Shown: piece after piece, positions 8,665 to 18,156 of the stretch
Position numbering within the stretch: the first letter of the stretch is position 1
Layout: every line of letters begins with the position of its first letter
From: Lenisia limosa
Lineage: Eukaryota > Breviatea
Assembly: GCA_001655205.1 (NCBI GenBank)
Contig: LPNZ01009059.1
Span: forward strand, 1 to 23,434
DNA: 23,434 bases
Direction of reading: 5' to 3'
Position numbers and translations under genes: made by a program
The notes under the pieces: generated by a model
Told to the model about the DNA's origin: nothing
The model's database searches: none
The model's input: only the letters and a program-made list of their open reading frames with translations

Positions 8665-11659
8665 ATGGGTCACTCCCACCACCATCATCAAAGCCATGAT
8701 CACAACCATGATCATCATCATGAGGAACAAAAATGGTAGGTGCAACACCTTGTATATCAGCATCCTTGAGTAACGCCTTTTTAGGTACAAAGACCCTACT
8801 TCTCGAAACATGGGTATCATGACCATTATGGTATGAGAAGGTTGAATCTCTTTGTTAATCAAAATGAAATGGAATCATCTATCGGAATTTTTTTCTTTTC
8901 TTCCACCTTCCTTGCTTAGTATCGGCCACGCTGTCTGTCCCTATTTCAAAACCACAACCAACAACCATTAGCTTATATTGAAATAGATATAGTACATGTA
9001 GTTAGTAGTATCATCCTCCAATGATTAGTGATTAGGATGAGGGAATCTTAACTTTTTGGTTTTCAGAGCGCATTACCTTTATCCGCTTACTCGCTAGGTT
9101 TCCGTGTTCTTCTTCATTGAGCTCTTTGCTGGAATTGCCTTTGGAAGTTTGAGTCTCCTCTCTGACGCAATGCACATGATGAGTGACGCTGGCGCCTTGG
9201 TCGTTGCTTTAGGGGCAAGACAGGTTGGTGGTTGATTTTTGAAGGAGAGAGGGGTCACAACTGTTTAGTTTTCTTTGTGTATAAAACAATTGAAATATGA
9301 GTATTTCTACTTTGCTAACTCTTTAGCTTTCAAAAAGAACATCTTCAAGTCGATTGACATTCGGATTTGCGCGCGCTGAGACTCTGGTATGTCACTCGAA
9401 TGGGGTTGCCTGATGTAGACTTGTTGTTTGGGCTGCTTTATCACTGACCAACTAGGGTGGTGTTTACAATGCGGTGTTCCTGATTGCAGTCTGCGTTTTC
9501 ATCATTGTGGAGGCCTTTGAGCGGTTCCTTGATCCTCCTGGTGCGTCGATCAGCTACCTTATGCTTCTTAGGGACAGCTGTGGTGTTAAAGGACTGTTTA
9601 CATTTTTAGAGGATCTAATAATCCAGGTCTAAAGAACCCTCTTGGAGTTGCCTTTGTCGGCCTCCTTGGCTTGATCATGAACGTAGTTGGCCTTTTCCTC
9701 TTCCATGACCACGGTCACGGTCATCATCATTGTTGGATGGGGAAAACAAATCTAATATCATTTGATGCTTTGAGTAGTTTGATAAGGATATCTTGTCACT
9801 TTCTTATTGATTCAGCTGATAATGACCCTCTCCTTGAGTCTTCATCATGTATGTTGGGGTTGGAAAATGCATGATCACGGCCTTGTTGTTTTTTTTGTCA
9901 CATCAACGTAGCAACATACGGGACATCTCCGAACATTTCCCACTCTGAGGAGCATGGGCATGGACACAGTCATGGCGGACACTCGCATGAAGTAGCCTGG
10001 GAAGTAATGAAAATTTCAAATCCCTTTTTCAATCAGTTTCATATTTCAAATCTGATATGTCCTTTTCGATGCTTGACATTTTAGAATATGAATGTGAGGT
10101 CAATTTTCCTTCATGTTTTGGGTGATGCGCTTGCAAACGTTTCTGTCATCTTAGCTGGTGAGGGGATGCGATTTGTTGGACAGCCATTTGCAGTATTTTT
10201 CCTCTCTCACTTCAATGAAACGCAGGTCTGTGTGTCTACTTCTTCGATGGGGATTGGACCTACTATGTTGACCCCCTTGCCTCTTTGATCATTTCTGTTC
10301 TCATCCTCAAGGCATGTATTCCTCTCGGTAAGGGGGTTGATTCATGAAAATGATATCTTGCTCTTAGTGTTGTTATATTATTATATCATGTTGTCATACA
10401 TTTTTATTAATCTTTTCACCCCCCCCCCCCGCAGTTCATCATTGCTCCATGCTTCTCCTGCAAGCAGCGCCAGTAGATTTAGACCAAGATGAATTGGAGT
10501 GGGGGGGGGGTGCCTCTTACATCGGAGTACGAACTTATTTTACATCGGAGTACGAATTTATTTTTGACACTATTATAAAAAATACAGTATAATGTAGTCA
10601 ATTGAAACCAGTTTGCAATTTTTTTAAAAAAATATTGTCTGCGATGACCATGTTTTGTGTGGAGTGGGATAATATTTCATTTTAAGTTCGCAATGCTAAC
10701 GATCAGGCGGCGTCTGGAGAACATCGCTCAAATCCATGAGCTCCATATTTGGGAAGTTGGCAGGGATTCAACAATTTAATTCTGTATTCTCAACAAAATG
10801 TTATTTATTACCACCAAGCTTGCCGATAAAGTGACGGTGTGCACACTGCATGCAAGTATCCAGCCCTCAGAAGACCATATCGATATCTCCCGCAGGCTCA
10901 AAGCCATCCTCCATTCATTCAGTGAGTAAACCATCTCCCTATGCATTGATATGACGAGTTCCATGGCATTTATTCAATTTTAGTGCCACCATGTTTACGT
11001 TTATAGAGATCCATAGCTCGACAATTCAGGTGGAAGTCGGCCCCTTAGAGGTACGTAAAGAAACGATTCATTGAGAGCTTCAATCTGGTACTTGACCTCA
11101 GGGGGTTGGAAATTGGAATCGAAAAAGTTTGATAACTTTGCTTTTAGTTAAATGAGGCTTTGAGCTGAAAATGAGGGATTATGAAAAAAAAAAAAAAAGT
11201 CATTTTCCGTCGTTAAATAAGTTTCTGTACCTTACCGGACAAGAAATCTTGTTCACAAATTTCCTCTCTTTTTTTTTCGGAGTAGAGGGTGCTTTCCTGT
11301 ATCTGTAGCCCTGAATCTTTTGACCCACATAGAGATGTAACCTTTTGTGTTCGCACAACTGTGAAGAGCCAAAATGCTGCAAAGTTTGTGGGACTCTTTT
11401 AAGATGTCATAGAAATTCTTGATTTCCTGTGAAATAATCAACTGTGCCCATTAACCTTCTAATCTTGGCAGCGATCAGCTGCAATTTCGGCGGAAAAAAT
11501 CAAAGAAGTCCTCCCCCCTGCCCCTATCGCGACTGTAAGAAATGTTATATTGATGGCCCACTACAATCAATTCACATGTCCCTTTTTTTTTTTGTCTTTT
11601 TACGTCTTACTTCGCAGTCTCCCGGACTCACTGAAGCCCAGGAACCGTGCCTCCTTTAG
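8665..11659 (+). CDS. Cation diffusion facilitator, zinc-type transporter (ZnT/Zrc1-like)
   Basis: CDF transporters exchange Zn2+ (or related metals) for protons and move the metal out of the cytosol. Sixteen exons join in phase to 381 aa: 8665-8735, 8785-8830, 9098-9223, 9327-9386, 9456-9540, 9627-9731, 9816-9848, 9912-9991, 10085-10157, 10226-10327, 10435-10498, 10707-10755, 10819-10921, 11007-11050, 11472-11534 and 11618-11659. The start Met opens a His-rich cytosolic N-terminus (GHSHHHHHQSHDHNHDHHH). Metal-site motifs are seen in TM2 (HMMSD) and TM5 (HVLGD), the 2His-2Asp pattern of zinc-selective members. FGFARAETLGGVYNAVF marks TM3. A His-rich loop (HDHGHGHHH, then HGHGHSHGGHSH) lies between TM4 and TM5. 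The C-terminal domain has HELHIWELADKVTVCTLHA and IHSSTIQVE. Subfamily (vacuolar Zrc1 or plasma-membrane ZnT1) and metal are inferred. An alternative last exon is listed separately. Confidence 0.95.
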
Positions 11660-11754
11660 AGTTTTAGTATTCATATTGTATATCGTGAAGAAAATAGACC
11701 ATCTTTATTACAATTCGCGATCTTGTACTCCCTTTTTCGTTTCCACACGCTCAG

Positions 11755-11841
11755 TCTGCAGTTGAGCTGTTGAATGATCTGCCATCCTTTTCAAGAATCT
11801 TTGATAATCGCCCTGTTCGTCGGAAACTTTTCAAAATATAA
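11755..11841 (+). CDS. Alternative last coding exon of the CDF transporter (candidate)
   Basis: The donor after 11534 is in phase 0. Two downstream acceptors are also in phase 0 and both begin with TCT: 11618 (14 codons ending TAG at 11659) and this one (29 codons ending TAA at 11841). This exon follows a pyrimidine-rich acceptor and encodes SAVELLNDLPSFSRIFDNRP followed by RRKLFKI, a basic tail. Using it would give a 396-aa protein. It could be an alternative C-terminus or the only functional one; sequence alone cannot decide. Confidence 0.4.
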   Translation, partial: SAVELLNDLPSFSRIFDNRPVRRKLFKI

Positions 11842-12072
11842 ACAACTCCACCATTAGATCTAGAAAGAAAGAATACCTTGAACCCTAGAACCGTCTTTGC
11901 TGCTTGCGACGGTTATTGTTGCTCTGTACCACCATACGATGGCTTTTCGTGTCCTTCTCTGCCATAAGTATGGAGCTGATCGAATTCCTCACCATTTCGC
12001 CGGTGGCCCTTAACATGGGTAAGACGGTTATTATGGGAGGAGATTTCCCCCCAGATCTGAATATAGGCTCTT
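11842..12072. other. Convergent 3' intergenic spacer
   Basis: A short region between the transporter (plus) and the nucleotidyltransferase (minus). If the nucleotidyltransferase uses a different final acceptor, its coding tail could extend to about 11913; otherwise this is 3' UTR. Confidence 0.4.
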
Positions 12073-15000
12073 TTAGAGACTATTGTGGGATAGCATGTAA
12101 ATTCGCAATGGTAGCTTACGAGGCATTCAGTTCGAACTTGAAGGCGCTTGCAATTGAGGACTCGTTCCAGGGGAGCTGCTGAACAGGGATGTAGCTCGTT
12201 GCAGCACAATCGTTTCGTTTGAAGACATCGCACGCCTAAGTAGAAATAAAACCTATGCGGAGATTGTGCAACGGCGAGAGTGGTAAGAGAGAGGCAGCAT
12301 AAATTCCAACCTTCTTGATTTCCTCCTTGATGAAGTCTTGAGATACAACAGTCAACGGACGAGTCAACACGTTGGACCGGTCCAAGATGTCCATGATTAC
12401 CGGACCTAGGGTGTAAGCAAAACGAGGTATTGAAAGAACCGCTGAAATCTACAAAACCCCAAGTGTGAACAATACACCAACCAATTTTGTTGTGACTTGG
12501 GTATTCATCTCTTTGGTTATTGTAGAAGCCGTTGAGATCAATGCTGAACCTTTTACTGGAGAACAGTGCTGAGAGGAAGCCGAAGAATCCTGGAACTGCC
12601 ATCCAAACCTAAAGGCGTCATCCAAAAAAAACCAATAAAAATGACAAAGCGATTAATGTAACTGGTCACACCCCCACGTTAGCTTTCTCTTCATCAGGAG
12701 CCCAGCGTCCCAGGTTGCTTGAATCACAAACATCTTCATGATCTCCCAAAACTGCTGGCTTCGGTGTCTGGACTGTGAATGGGACTTCGTTGGGATTCAT
12801 TCCTTCGTTGATTGAACCGCAACTAGTGTTATTATGAGTTGTATTTCCTGTTTTGTTTTCCATCATCAACATTAAATGCCCCCCCCCCCACAGATTCCAT
12901 GGACTTCTTCCTTCCACGTATCATGTTAATAAGGGAGTCGGATTTGGATTGGCTGTTTTTCGTGGAAATTGGAACTTGAATGTGCAGAGGTTTTTCCTGC
13001 GTGGTGAGAAAATGGATACAGCAGTTGTACTCTCAATATCTTTATGGTAACACTATATCATATACACATTTGGAAAAGTTACAATGAAATAATAAGTTCA
13101 ACAAACCAGAAGCTCAATAGTGTCTGAATCCGAATCTGACGAAGAGCTGGAATCGCTATCGAACATGACCACCCTGAACAGTAAGATACAAACCAGAAAC
13201 GGGGGGAGGGGATCGACAAGACTATGGGAGCAGCAACTCCAACTGGTTTGTCTTCGGAGGGCGAGAAAGGGAAGCCACGGGGGGAGGCATTTCAACGTCT
13301 GGCCTGAATTGCAGCGGGTTACCTTTTTCAGGTTTCAAGGGATGCATTGTTGAAAGGTAGTGTAGCACCAGCATGACCCAACAGTATGACGACAGTGTGG
13401 ATTCTGCAATGTTAGTATGCGGAATACGAGAATACTCTTATGAGAAAGACATAGATTTTCAATCAATTCTGCTCTAACTAAATGTATCACCGGTCTTTAG
13501 GACAGCAATGATAAACTGTGCATGCCCCCCCCCCCCNNNNNNNNNNNNNNNNNNNNNNNNNNNNNNNNNNNNNNNNNNNNNNNNNNNNNNNNNNNNNNNN
13601 NNNNNNNNNNNNNNNNNNNNNNNNNNNNNNNNNNNNNNNNNNNNNNNNNNNNNNNNNNNNNNNNNNNNNNNNNNNNNNNNNNNNNNNNNNNNNNNNNNNN
13701 NNNNNNNNNNNNNNNNNNNNNNNNNNNNNNNNNNNNNNNNNNNNNNNNNNNNNNNNNNNNNNNNNNNNNNNNNNNNNNNNNNNNNNNNNNNNNNNNNNNN
13801 NNNNNNNNNNNNNNNNNNNNNNNNNNNNNNNNNNNNNNNNNNNNNNNNNNNNGTTTATATCCAACTACATTCATATGATATGAAAATGACAATAAAACCT
13901 ATTAGCTGTTTGAGGACGGGTGGTTCAAATCTGCCTCTCGCCTACCACATATCCACTGGAACTCCAGACCAATTGAACTTCACAATCGGAACACGTGCCT
14001 AACTTCGTTAATTGTGTCATTATTAGCAATCAATATGAAACAGCCCCTCCCTCCAACGAATCGAATAGCATTGACCTCACTAGCACCCATTCTAAAGGCC
14101 ATAGAAGTTACAAAGCCAAGTGCCTTCTGAGTGGCCGACTTGCTGAGCTCCTTATTTCCACAAAGGGCCACATCAATGTCCGACCCAGCTGTGGGGGTAA
14201 AATTGGAAAATTTATGAAACAAAAAGAGCCCAAATCAANNNNNNNNNNNNNNNNNNNNNNNNNNNNNNNNNNNNNNNNNNNNNNNNNNNNNNNNNNNNGA
14301 GGGAGAAAACTCCGAAATAGCACAAGTGAGGTGACTCAACTCCCCTTTCCTACTCATAGCAAGGCCATAAGTCAATGAACCGAAAAGATAAAGGTCTGAC
14401 TGTCGAAGCATGCCCGGGCATTCTAAAACAGAAGATAAAAAGGATAAGAGGAGTACGCGATCATGATACCTATTATTATCTATCAATTATTACAAACTAA
14501 TTATGAGCTTTGTGGCTTGCGCAAGGAACCTACGGTTATTATTTCTCAGTTTCTGCCTAGCTGCCCTTATTAACATACTGCAACCAACATAAATGCCACC
14601 TACTTCGCAAGAACTGGTTTCTGATAAATTGGAAGGTAGAATATCTGCAGCGCTAAAATGGTAAGCAGTATCCCATTAATATAACATCAAGTAAGGGGAA
14701 GCAGTTCCACTATGAGTCATCATCAATATGGTGAAGACATCACCCCCCCCCCACTATTTCGTCAAGGGACAGTGTCCAAGATTGTGCGAGCTGAGAGACA
14801 GGGCAGTTTGGTGGTAGTTGGGGGAGTAACGGGACTCCCATGGCAATCCATCGATCAACTTCATCTGAAGCGAGAATAAAACAGGGGGGTGACATAATTA
14901 GCATTACTAAATATGATATGTGCTGTACATATCATATGAAAAAATAGCATCACAAAAACATATCTTTGAAAAAACACAAAATTGACCCAAAATATAGTTA

Positions 15001-17439
15001 GCGAGAATAAGCTTGAGAATTTTCCACAATGAATGCGATTGGAAACCCGTACCTGTACGAAGAGACTCTCCAACAAGGTCCAACATCACCAGTCTCAGGG
15101 GGACTTCATTTTGAGGTGGGCGCACGAGAGCTGAGGGGAGGGGGAATTAAAAATGGAAAATAGAGGAGACCCCCCCCCCCCCNNNNNNNNNNNNNNNNNN
15201 NNNNNNNNNNNNNNNNNNNNNNNAAAGACCAGGATAGCTTTCCCCCCACCTTTCGATTCGAATGGTCTACTTGATTTATCCTCCTCGTCGTCACTATCCC
15301 AGCTTGACTTCCTCTTCAGATTCTTCCTATCCTTCTCCTTCTCTTCCTTTTTTTTTTTTTTCTTTTCTTCCTTTCTCTTCCTTTTCTCTTCTTTCTTTTT
15401 CTCTTCTTTCTTTTTCTCTTCTTCATCTACTTTCTTCTTCTTCTCTTCTCTCCTTTTTTTATCCTCATCCTCCACTTTTTTCTTTTTCTTCNNNNNNNNN
15501 NNNNNNNNNNNNNNNNNNNNNNNNNCTTCTCGCTTTGCGTGTTCTTCTTCTCTCTTCCTCTTCCTCATAGCCTTGCTACTCATATGCATTTGTTCCTCCT
15601 TTGCTTTTTCTTCTTCTCTCCTCCTTCGTTCAGCCTTACTGTTCAGATGCATTTGTTCCTCTGCTTTATCTTCTTCTCTCCTCCTTCGTTCAGCCTTACT
15701 ACTCAGATGCATTGGTTCACATGATTCATACTGCAGAGTAGGCTCAGCTGTTTCTTTTGATTCGTACAGCAAGATAGGCTCATCATCACTGTCTAAGTCG
15801 ATCACTTCCGTACTGACTGCATTCTTTGCAAATTTCTTGGCTTCAATGACGTCTTTTTCTTTCATCAACTCTTCACTCTTCTTCAGTGTCCTCTCCAAAG
15901 CGGTTGTTTCGATGGGTGTCTCCCTCTTATAATCTCCGTTGCCCATAAAGCGCTTGTGGTTTTTGAACTGGTCAAAGGGTGCAGAAGCATATGACCTGTC
16001 ACTTTCCTTCGGGTCTGACCTGTCGTAACTAGCTGGCCTGACATAACGATCGGCATGGCTTCTTTGTCGCACTCGAGGACCTTCATACGGCTCCGAGTTG
16101 CTATAAGGACTTCTATGCGAGGGATTGGGTTTTGGGCCTGGGCTTGAAAACGTCTGCTTGTTTGTTGGCGCATTGCCGTGGTTGGCGTCCGAGTAACAGT
16201 TTATTGAGCTGTAGTTCCACTGATCATTTCCAGGGCCACGATAAGTGGATCTTTGATCAATGTTACCAGAATAGACTCGGCGGTCAGTGTCGTTAAGGCT
16301 GACTCTCACATTGGCGTGGTTTGGGTGCGCCATGTTTTGGGTATTCATGCCATGCGGTTGGTAAGCTGATGGGTTGGACTGATACAGCATATGTGCGTTG
16401 TGCTGCGGGGGTGTAGAGGCGTGAACAAATTGCCGATTTTCCGTTGGTCCATTGCTTATTACTACTTTGACATTTGAAAGGTCCTGAGGAGTCATGTGAT
16501 CAACTGGACAAGAAGCGATTTCTGGTAACACCACCACTCAACTTTTAAAAACGAAAGGGTCAGTTAATAGGAAATAAATGATTAGATTTCTCCAACTACT
16601 CCGCCTACAGATCGTTCAAAGGGGTCGCTTTTGATGGGGTTCGGGTTGAAGGGGGCTCGCTAGAAAGTAATCTTGAGGAAAGAAAACTGATAATCCAACA
16701 CGTAGAAAAAAAAAAAAGAAGTTTACCAAGAAATGAAAGAATGATATCAAATATTTTTTATTTCAACAAGGTTCTTACATGCTGATGAGAGGGCGGAGGT
16801 GGAGGGGGGTAGTGAGGCTCCCTATTTCGGCTGTCGTAATGCTTCTGAGCGTTCTGGAAGAGGGGTGAAAAGGAAAATAAATTCAGAATATCCTGTCATA
16901 TGTAAAGAAGAGGAAGCAGAAACAAACAATCTAATAAAATACGGTAAAGAAGAGGAAGCAGAAACAAACAATCTATTAGCAAACCATTGAGAACAAGACC
17001 TCTGCTTAAAATGGGTAAACCATTTAAAATAATAAACCAAAAAAACATCAAATCCTTCGAAAGTAAACAAAATGTTCAAAATGATAAGATGTAAAGCAAT
17101 TAGGTCAAGACTTATCCCGGTCACTGTATATGCTATCCATTAAGAGTAACCCAGAGCAGCTTACATGGTTAGAGTTCCAGTGCTGGTGTGGACGACGGTT
17201 ATCATAGCTGTTTTGCTGTGTAGATAAGAAGAGTGATAAGAGCGAATCATGTGCCCGGAACGCTGAAAGGCATACTCATGAAATACACAGCATAAGACAA
17301 AAAGTGAAATAAGCAGTTTTCAAACAAGAAGTAAATAATAACACAGAAGAGAAAAGTCCACTCATTAATAATTCTAGACAGCGCATACAGAATATGTGCG
17401 ATAGCCTTGTGAGGCGTGGTCGTAGCGGTTCGTTTCCAT
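12073..17439 (-). CDS. Terminal nucleotidyltransferase (TRF4/Cid1/TUTase superfamily)
   Basis: These enzymes add A or U residues to RNA 3' ends and mark RNAs for decay or processing. Exons (minus): 17439-17389 (ATG), 17215-17165, 16853-16779, 16659-16609, 16483-15250, 15130-15053, 14864-14755, 14652-14604, 14422-14354, 14188-14058, 13998-13946, at least one exon in gap 13537-13852, 13403-13244, 13173-13107, 12996-12892, one ending at 12678 or 12672 (start unsettled), 12608-12482, 12441-12311, 12235-12120, and a final TCTCTAA at 12079-12073. The N-terminal half is disordered: Tyr/His/Pro/Asn-rich, then Lys/Glu-rich with three tandem repeats. The catalytic core has LYLFGSLTYGLAMTGSDIDV, which is the GS motif plus the Asp pair. 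It continues with ARVPIVKF and the third acidic residue in SGVPVDM, then the central-domain motif STLSSYCWVMLVLHYL. The downstream part (VPGFFGFLSALFSSKRFSID; SNVLTRPLTVVSQDFIKEEI) matches the PAP-associated region. Poly(A) versus poly(U) specificity is not decidable here. Start choice: first ATG of a well-phased exon. Confidence 0.85.
13537..13852. other. Assembly gap (316 N) in nucleotidyltransferase gene
   Basis: The gap abuts a C14 run on the plus strand. The flanking coding exons are ARVPIVKF...VDM and STLSSYCWVM, so the exon(s) for the middle of the central domain are missing. Confidence 0.95.
14239..14298. other. Assembly gap (60 N), intronic
   Basis: Lies between nucleotidyltransferase exons 14422-14354 and 14188-14058, which join in phase, so no coding sequence appears lost. 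Confidence 0.9.
15183..15223. other. Assembly gap (41 N), intronic
   Basis: Flanked by C12 on the plus strand. It lies in the intron between nucleotidyltransferase exons 16483-15250 and 15130-15053, which join in phase. Confidence 0.9.
15492..15525. other. Assembly gap (34 N) in Lys/Glu-rich exon
   Basis: Lies in the repetitive AAG/GAG-rich coding exon. The reading frame is open on both sides and stays in register with the N count. Confidence 0.9.
15530..15718 (-). repeat. Three tandem coding repeats of about 20 residues
   Basis: Within the nucleotidyltransferase N-terminal region, three consecutive units begin MHLSSKAERRRREEDKAEEQ, MHLNSKAERRRREEEKAKEE and MHMSSKAMRKRKREEEHAKR. The nucleotide repeat is about 60-63 bp. 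The units are highly charged and probably form a coiled coil or extended helix. A less regular KKEEKKKEEKRKRKEE tract follows. Confidence 0.85.
16902..16975. repeat. Tandem duplication, 32-bp identical copies, period 42
   Basis: Copies at 16902-16933 and 16944-16975 are identical (starting GTAAAGAAGAGGAAGCAGAA). They lie in a nucleotidyltransferase intron between exons 17215-17165 and 16853-16779. A recent local slippage or duplication is likely. Confidence 0.85.
17103..17132. mobile_element. Solo arm of the CAGTGACC MITE family
   Basis: This 30-bp sequence (GGTCAAGACTTATCCCGGTC then ACTGTATATG) is identical to the right arm of the element at 21140-21217, including the flanking TATATG. No matching left arm is visible upstream, so it is a truncated copy or a remnant. 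It is intronic in the nucleotidyltransferase gene. Confidence 0.7.
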
Positions 17440-18156
17440 GCTAAATTGCTTTGTGGTTATTTTAAAAGGCTAAAGAAGAGAAATGCACGGGAGAGATGGG
17501 CTGTGAGAAGGAGGAGTCTCCATTTAAAAAGAAAGGTTTCGGTTTTGCTCTTAATTATTTCTTCTTTTACGTCTCTTTGTCTCGCCTTTTTTAACCTCAC
17601 GTTAATAAGCGCTCGTTAATAAGTGTCTTCCTGGTATCTTCAAATTCAAATTCAATCTTTCCTTTTTATAAAATACTATCTGGGGATGTAGCGTGCCCTT
17701 GCCCTCTTGCCCTTCCCTCCCCTTTGGCCCTTTTCCATCTGATCCCCCAGAGGCTCCTCGGGCCGGCCTCTTACGACGGAGGTAAGACCCTGGCGGGTTC
17801 AGATGGGCCCTTNNNNNNNNNNNNNNNNNNNNNNNNNNNNNNNNNNNNNNNNNNNNNNNNNNNNNNNNNNNNNNNNNNNNNNNNNNNNNNNNNNNNNNNN
17901 NNNNNNNNNNNNNNNNNNNNNNNNNNNNNNNNTCGCTCCCACCACAGATCACCAGGACAGGCTCCCAAGTAGTCACTACCTTAAGGCGCCTTGCACCCTT
18001 GCACTGCCTCCCGGTAGAGATAAAATTGAGATAGCACGACAGAGACTGGACAGAGAAGAGACACATTTTGAGGTGGTTTGCTGATTAGTCCTCATAATTT
18101 ATATACTATCTATTTGTAAGCTACTTCTTTGTACTCTAATTTGGCAGTCCCGCGGT
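17440..18156. other. Divergent intergenic region (nucleotidyltransferase / PEX11 promoters)
   Basis: About 700 bp between two divergent starts. It includes gap 17813-17932 and a locally GC-rich patch (about 17690-17812 and 17933-18015) unlike the AT-rich surroundings. The AG at 18146-18147 resembles a splice acceptor, so PEX11 may have a 5'-UTR or short coding exon in this interval. I see no convincing gene. Confidence 0.5.
17813..17932. other. Assembly gap (120 N)
   Basis: Run of N inside the GC-rich patch of the divergent intergenic region. Confidence 0.95.

Noticed and set aside
11913-12602. A 229-codon minus-strand open reading frame
   Set aside because: It reads through three introns. 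Its first part is a real nucleotidyltransferase exon, but the rest has odd composition, and splicing at 12482/12441 and 12311/12235 gives the family-like sequence instead.
12666-12917. Separate small mitochondrial gene (complex I subunit NDUFB8-like, from RWAPD)
   Set aside because: The resemblance is only a few residues, and the exon chains into the nucleotidyltransferase C-terminal domain on the same strand.
12853-13050. Plus-strand exon after the C11-ACAG tract
   Set aside because: The tract reads equally well as a minus-strand GT-G11 donor. The minus reading gives an in-phase 35-codon exon linking two others; the plus reading has no neighbours.
13120-13353. Plus-strand acidic frame (SESESDEELESL)
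   Set aside because: It is antisense to the Ser/Asp-rich nucleotidyltransferase exon 13173-13107 and the well-recognised exon 13403-13244; no phased plus-strand partners were found.
15153-15932. Long plus-strand open frame rich in Ser, Phe and Leu
   Set aside because: It is the antisense of the Lys/Glu-rich nucleotidyltransferase exon (AAG/GAG codons read as CTT/CTC/TTC).
17930-18085. LINE reverse-transcriptase-like tail (Leu-His-x-Leu-Pro-Val in one frame)
   Set aside because: The match is a handful of residues, needs a frame change, and has no supporting RT motifs in the visible flanks.
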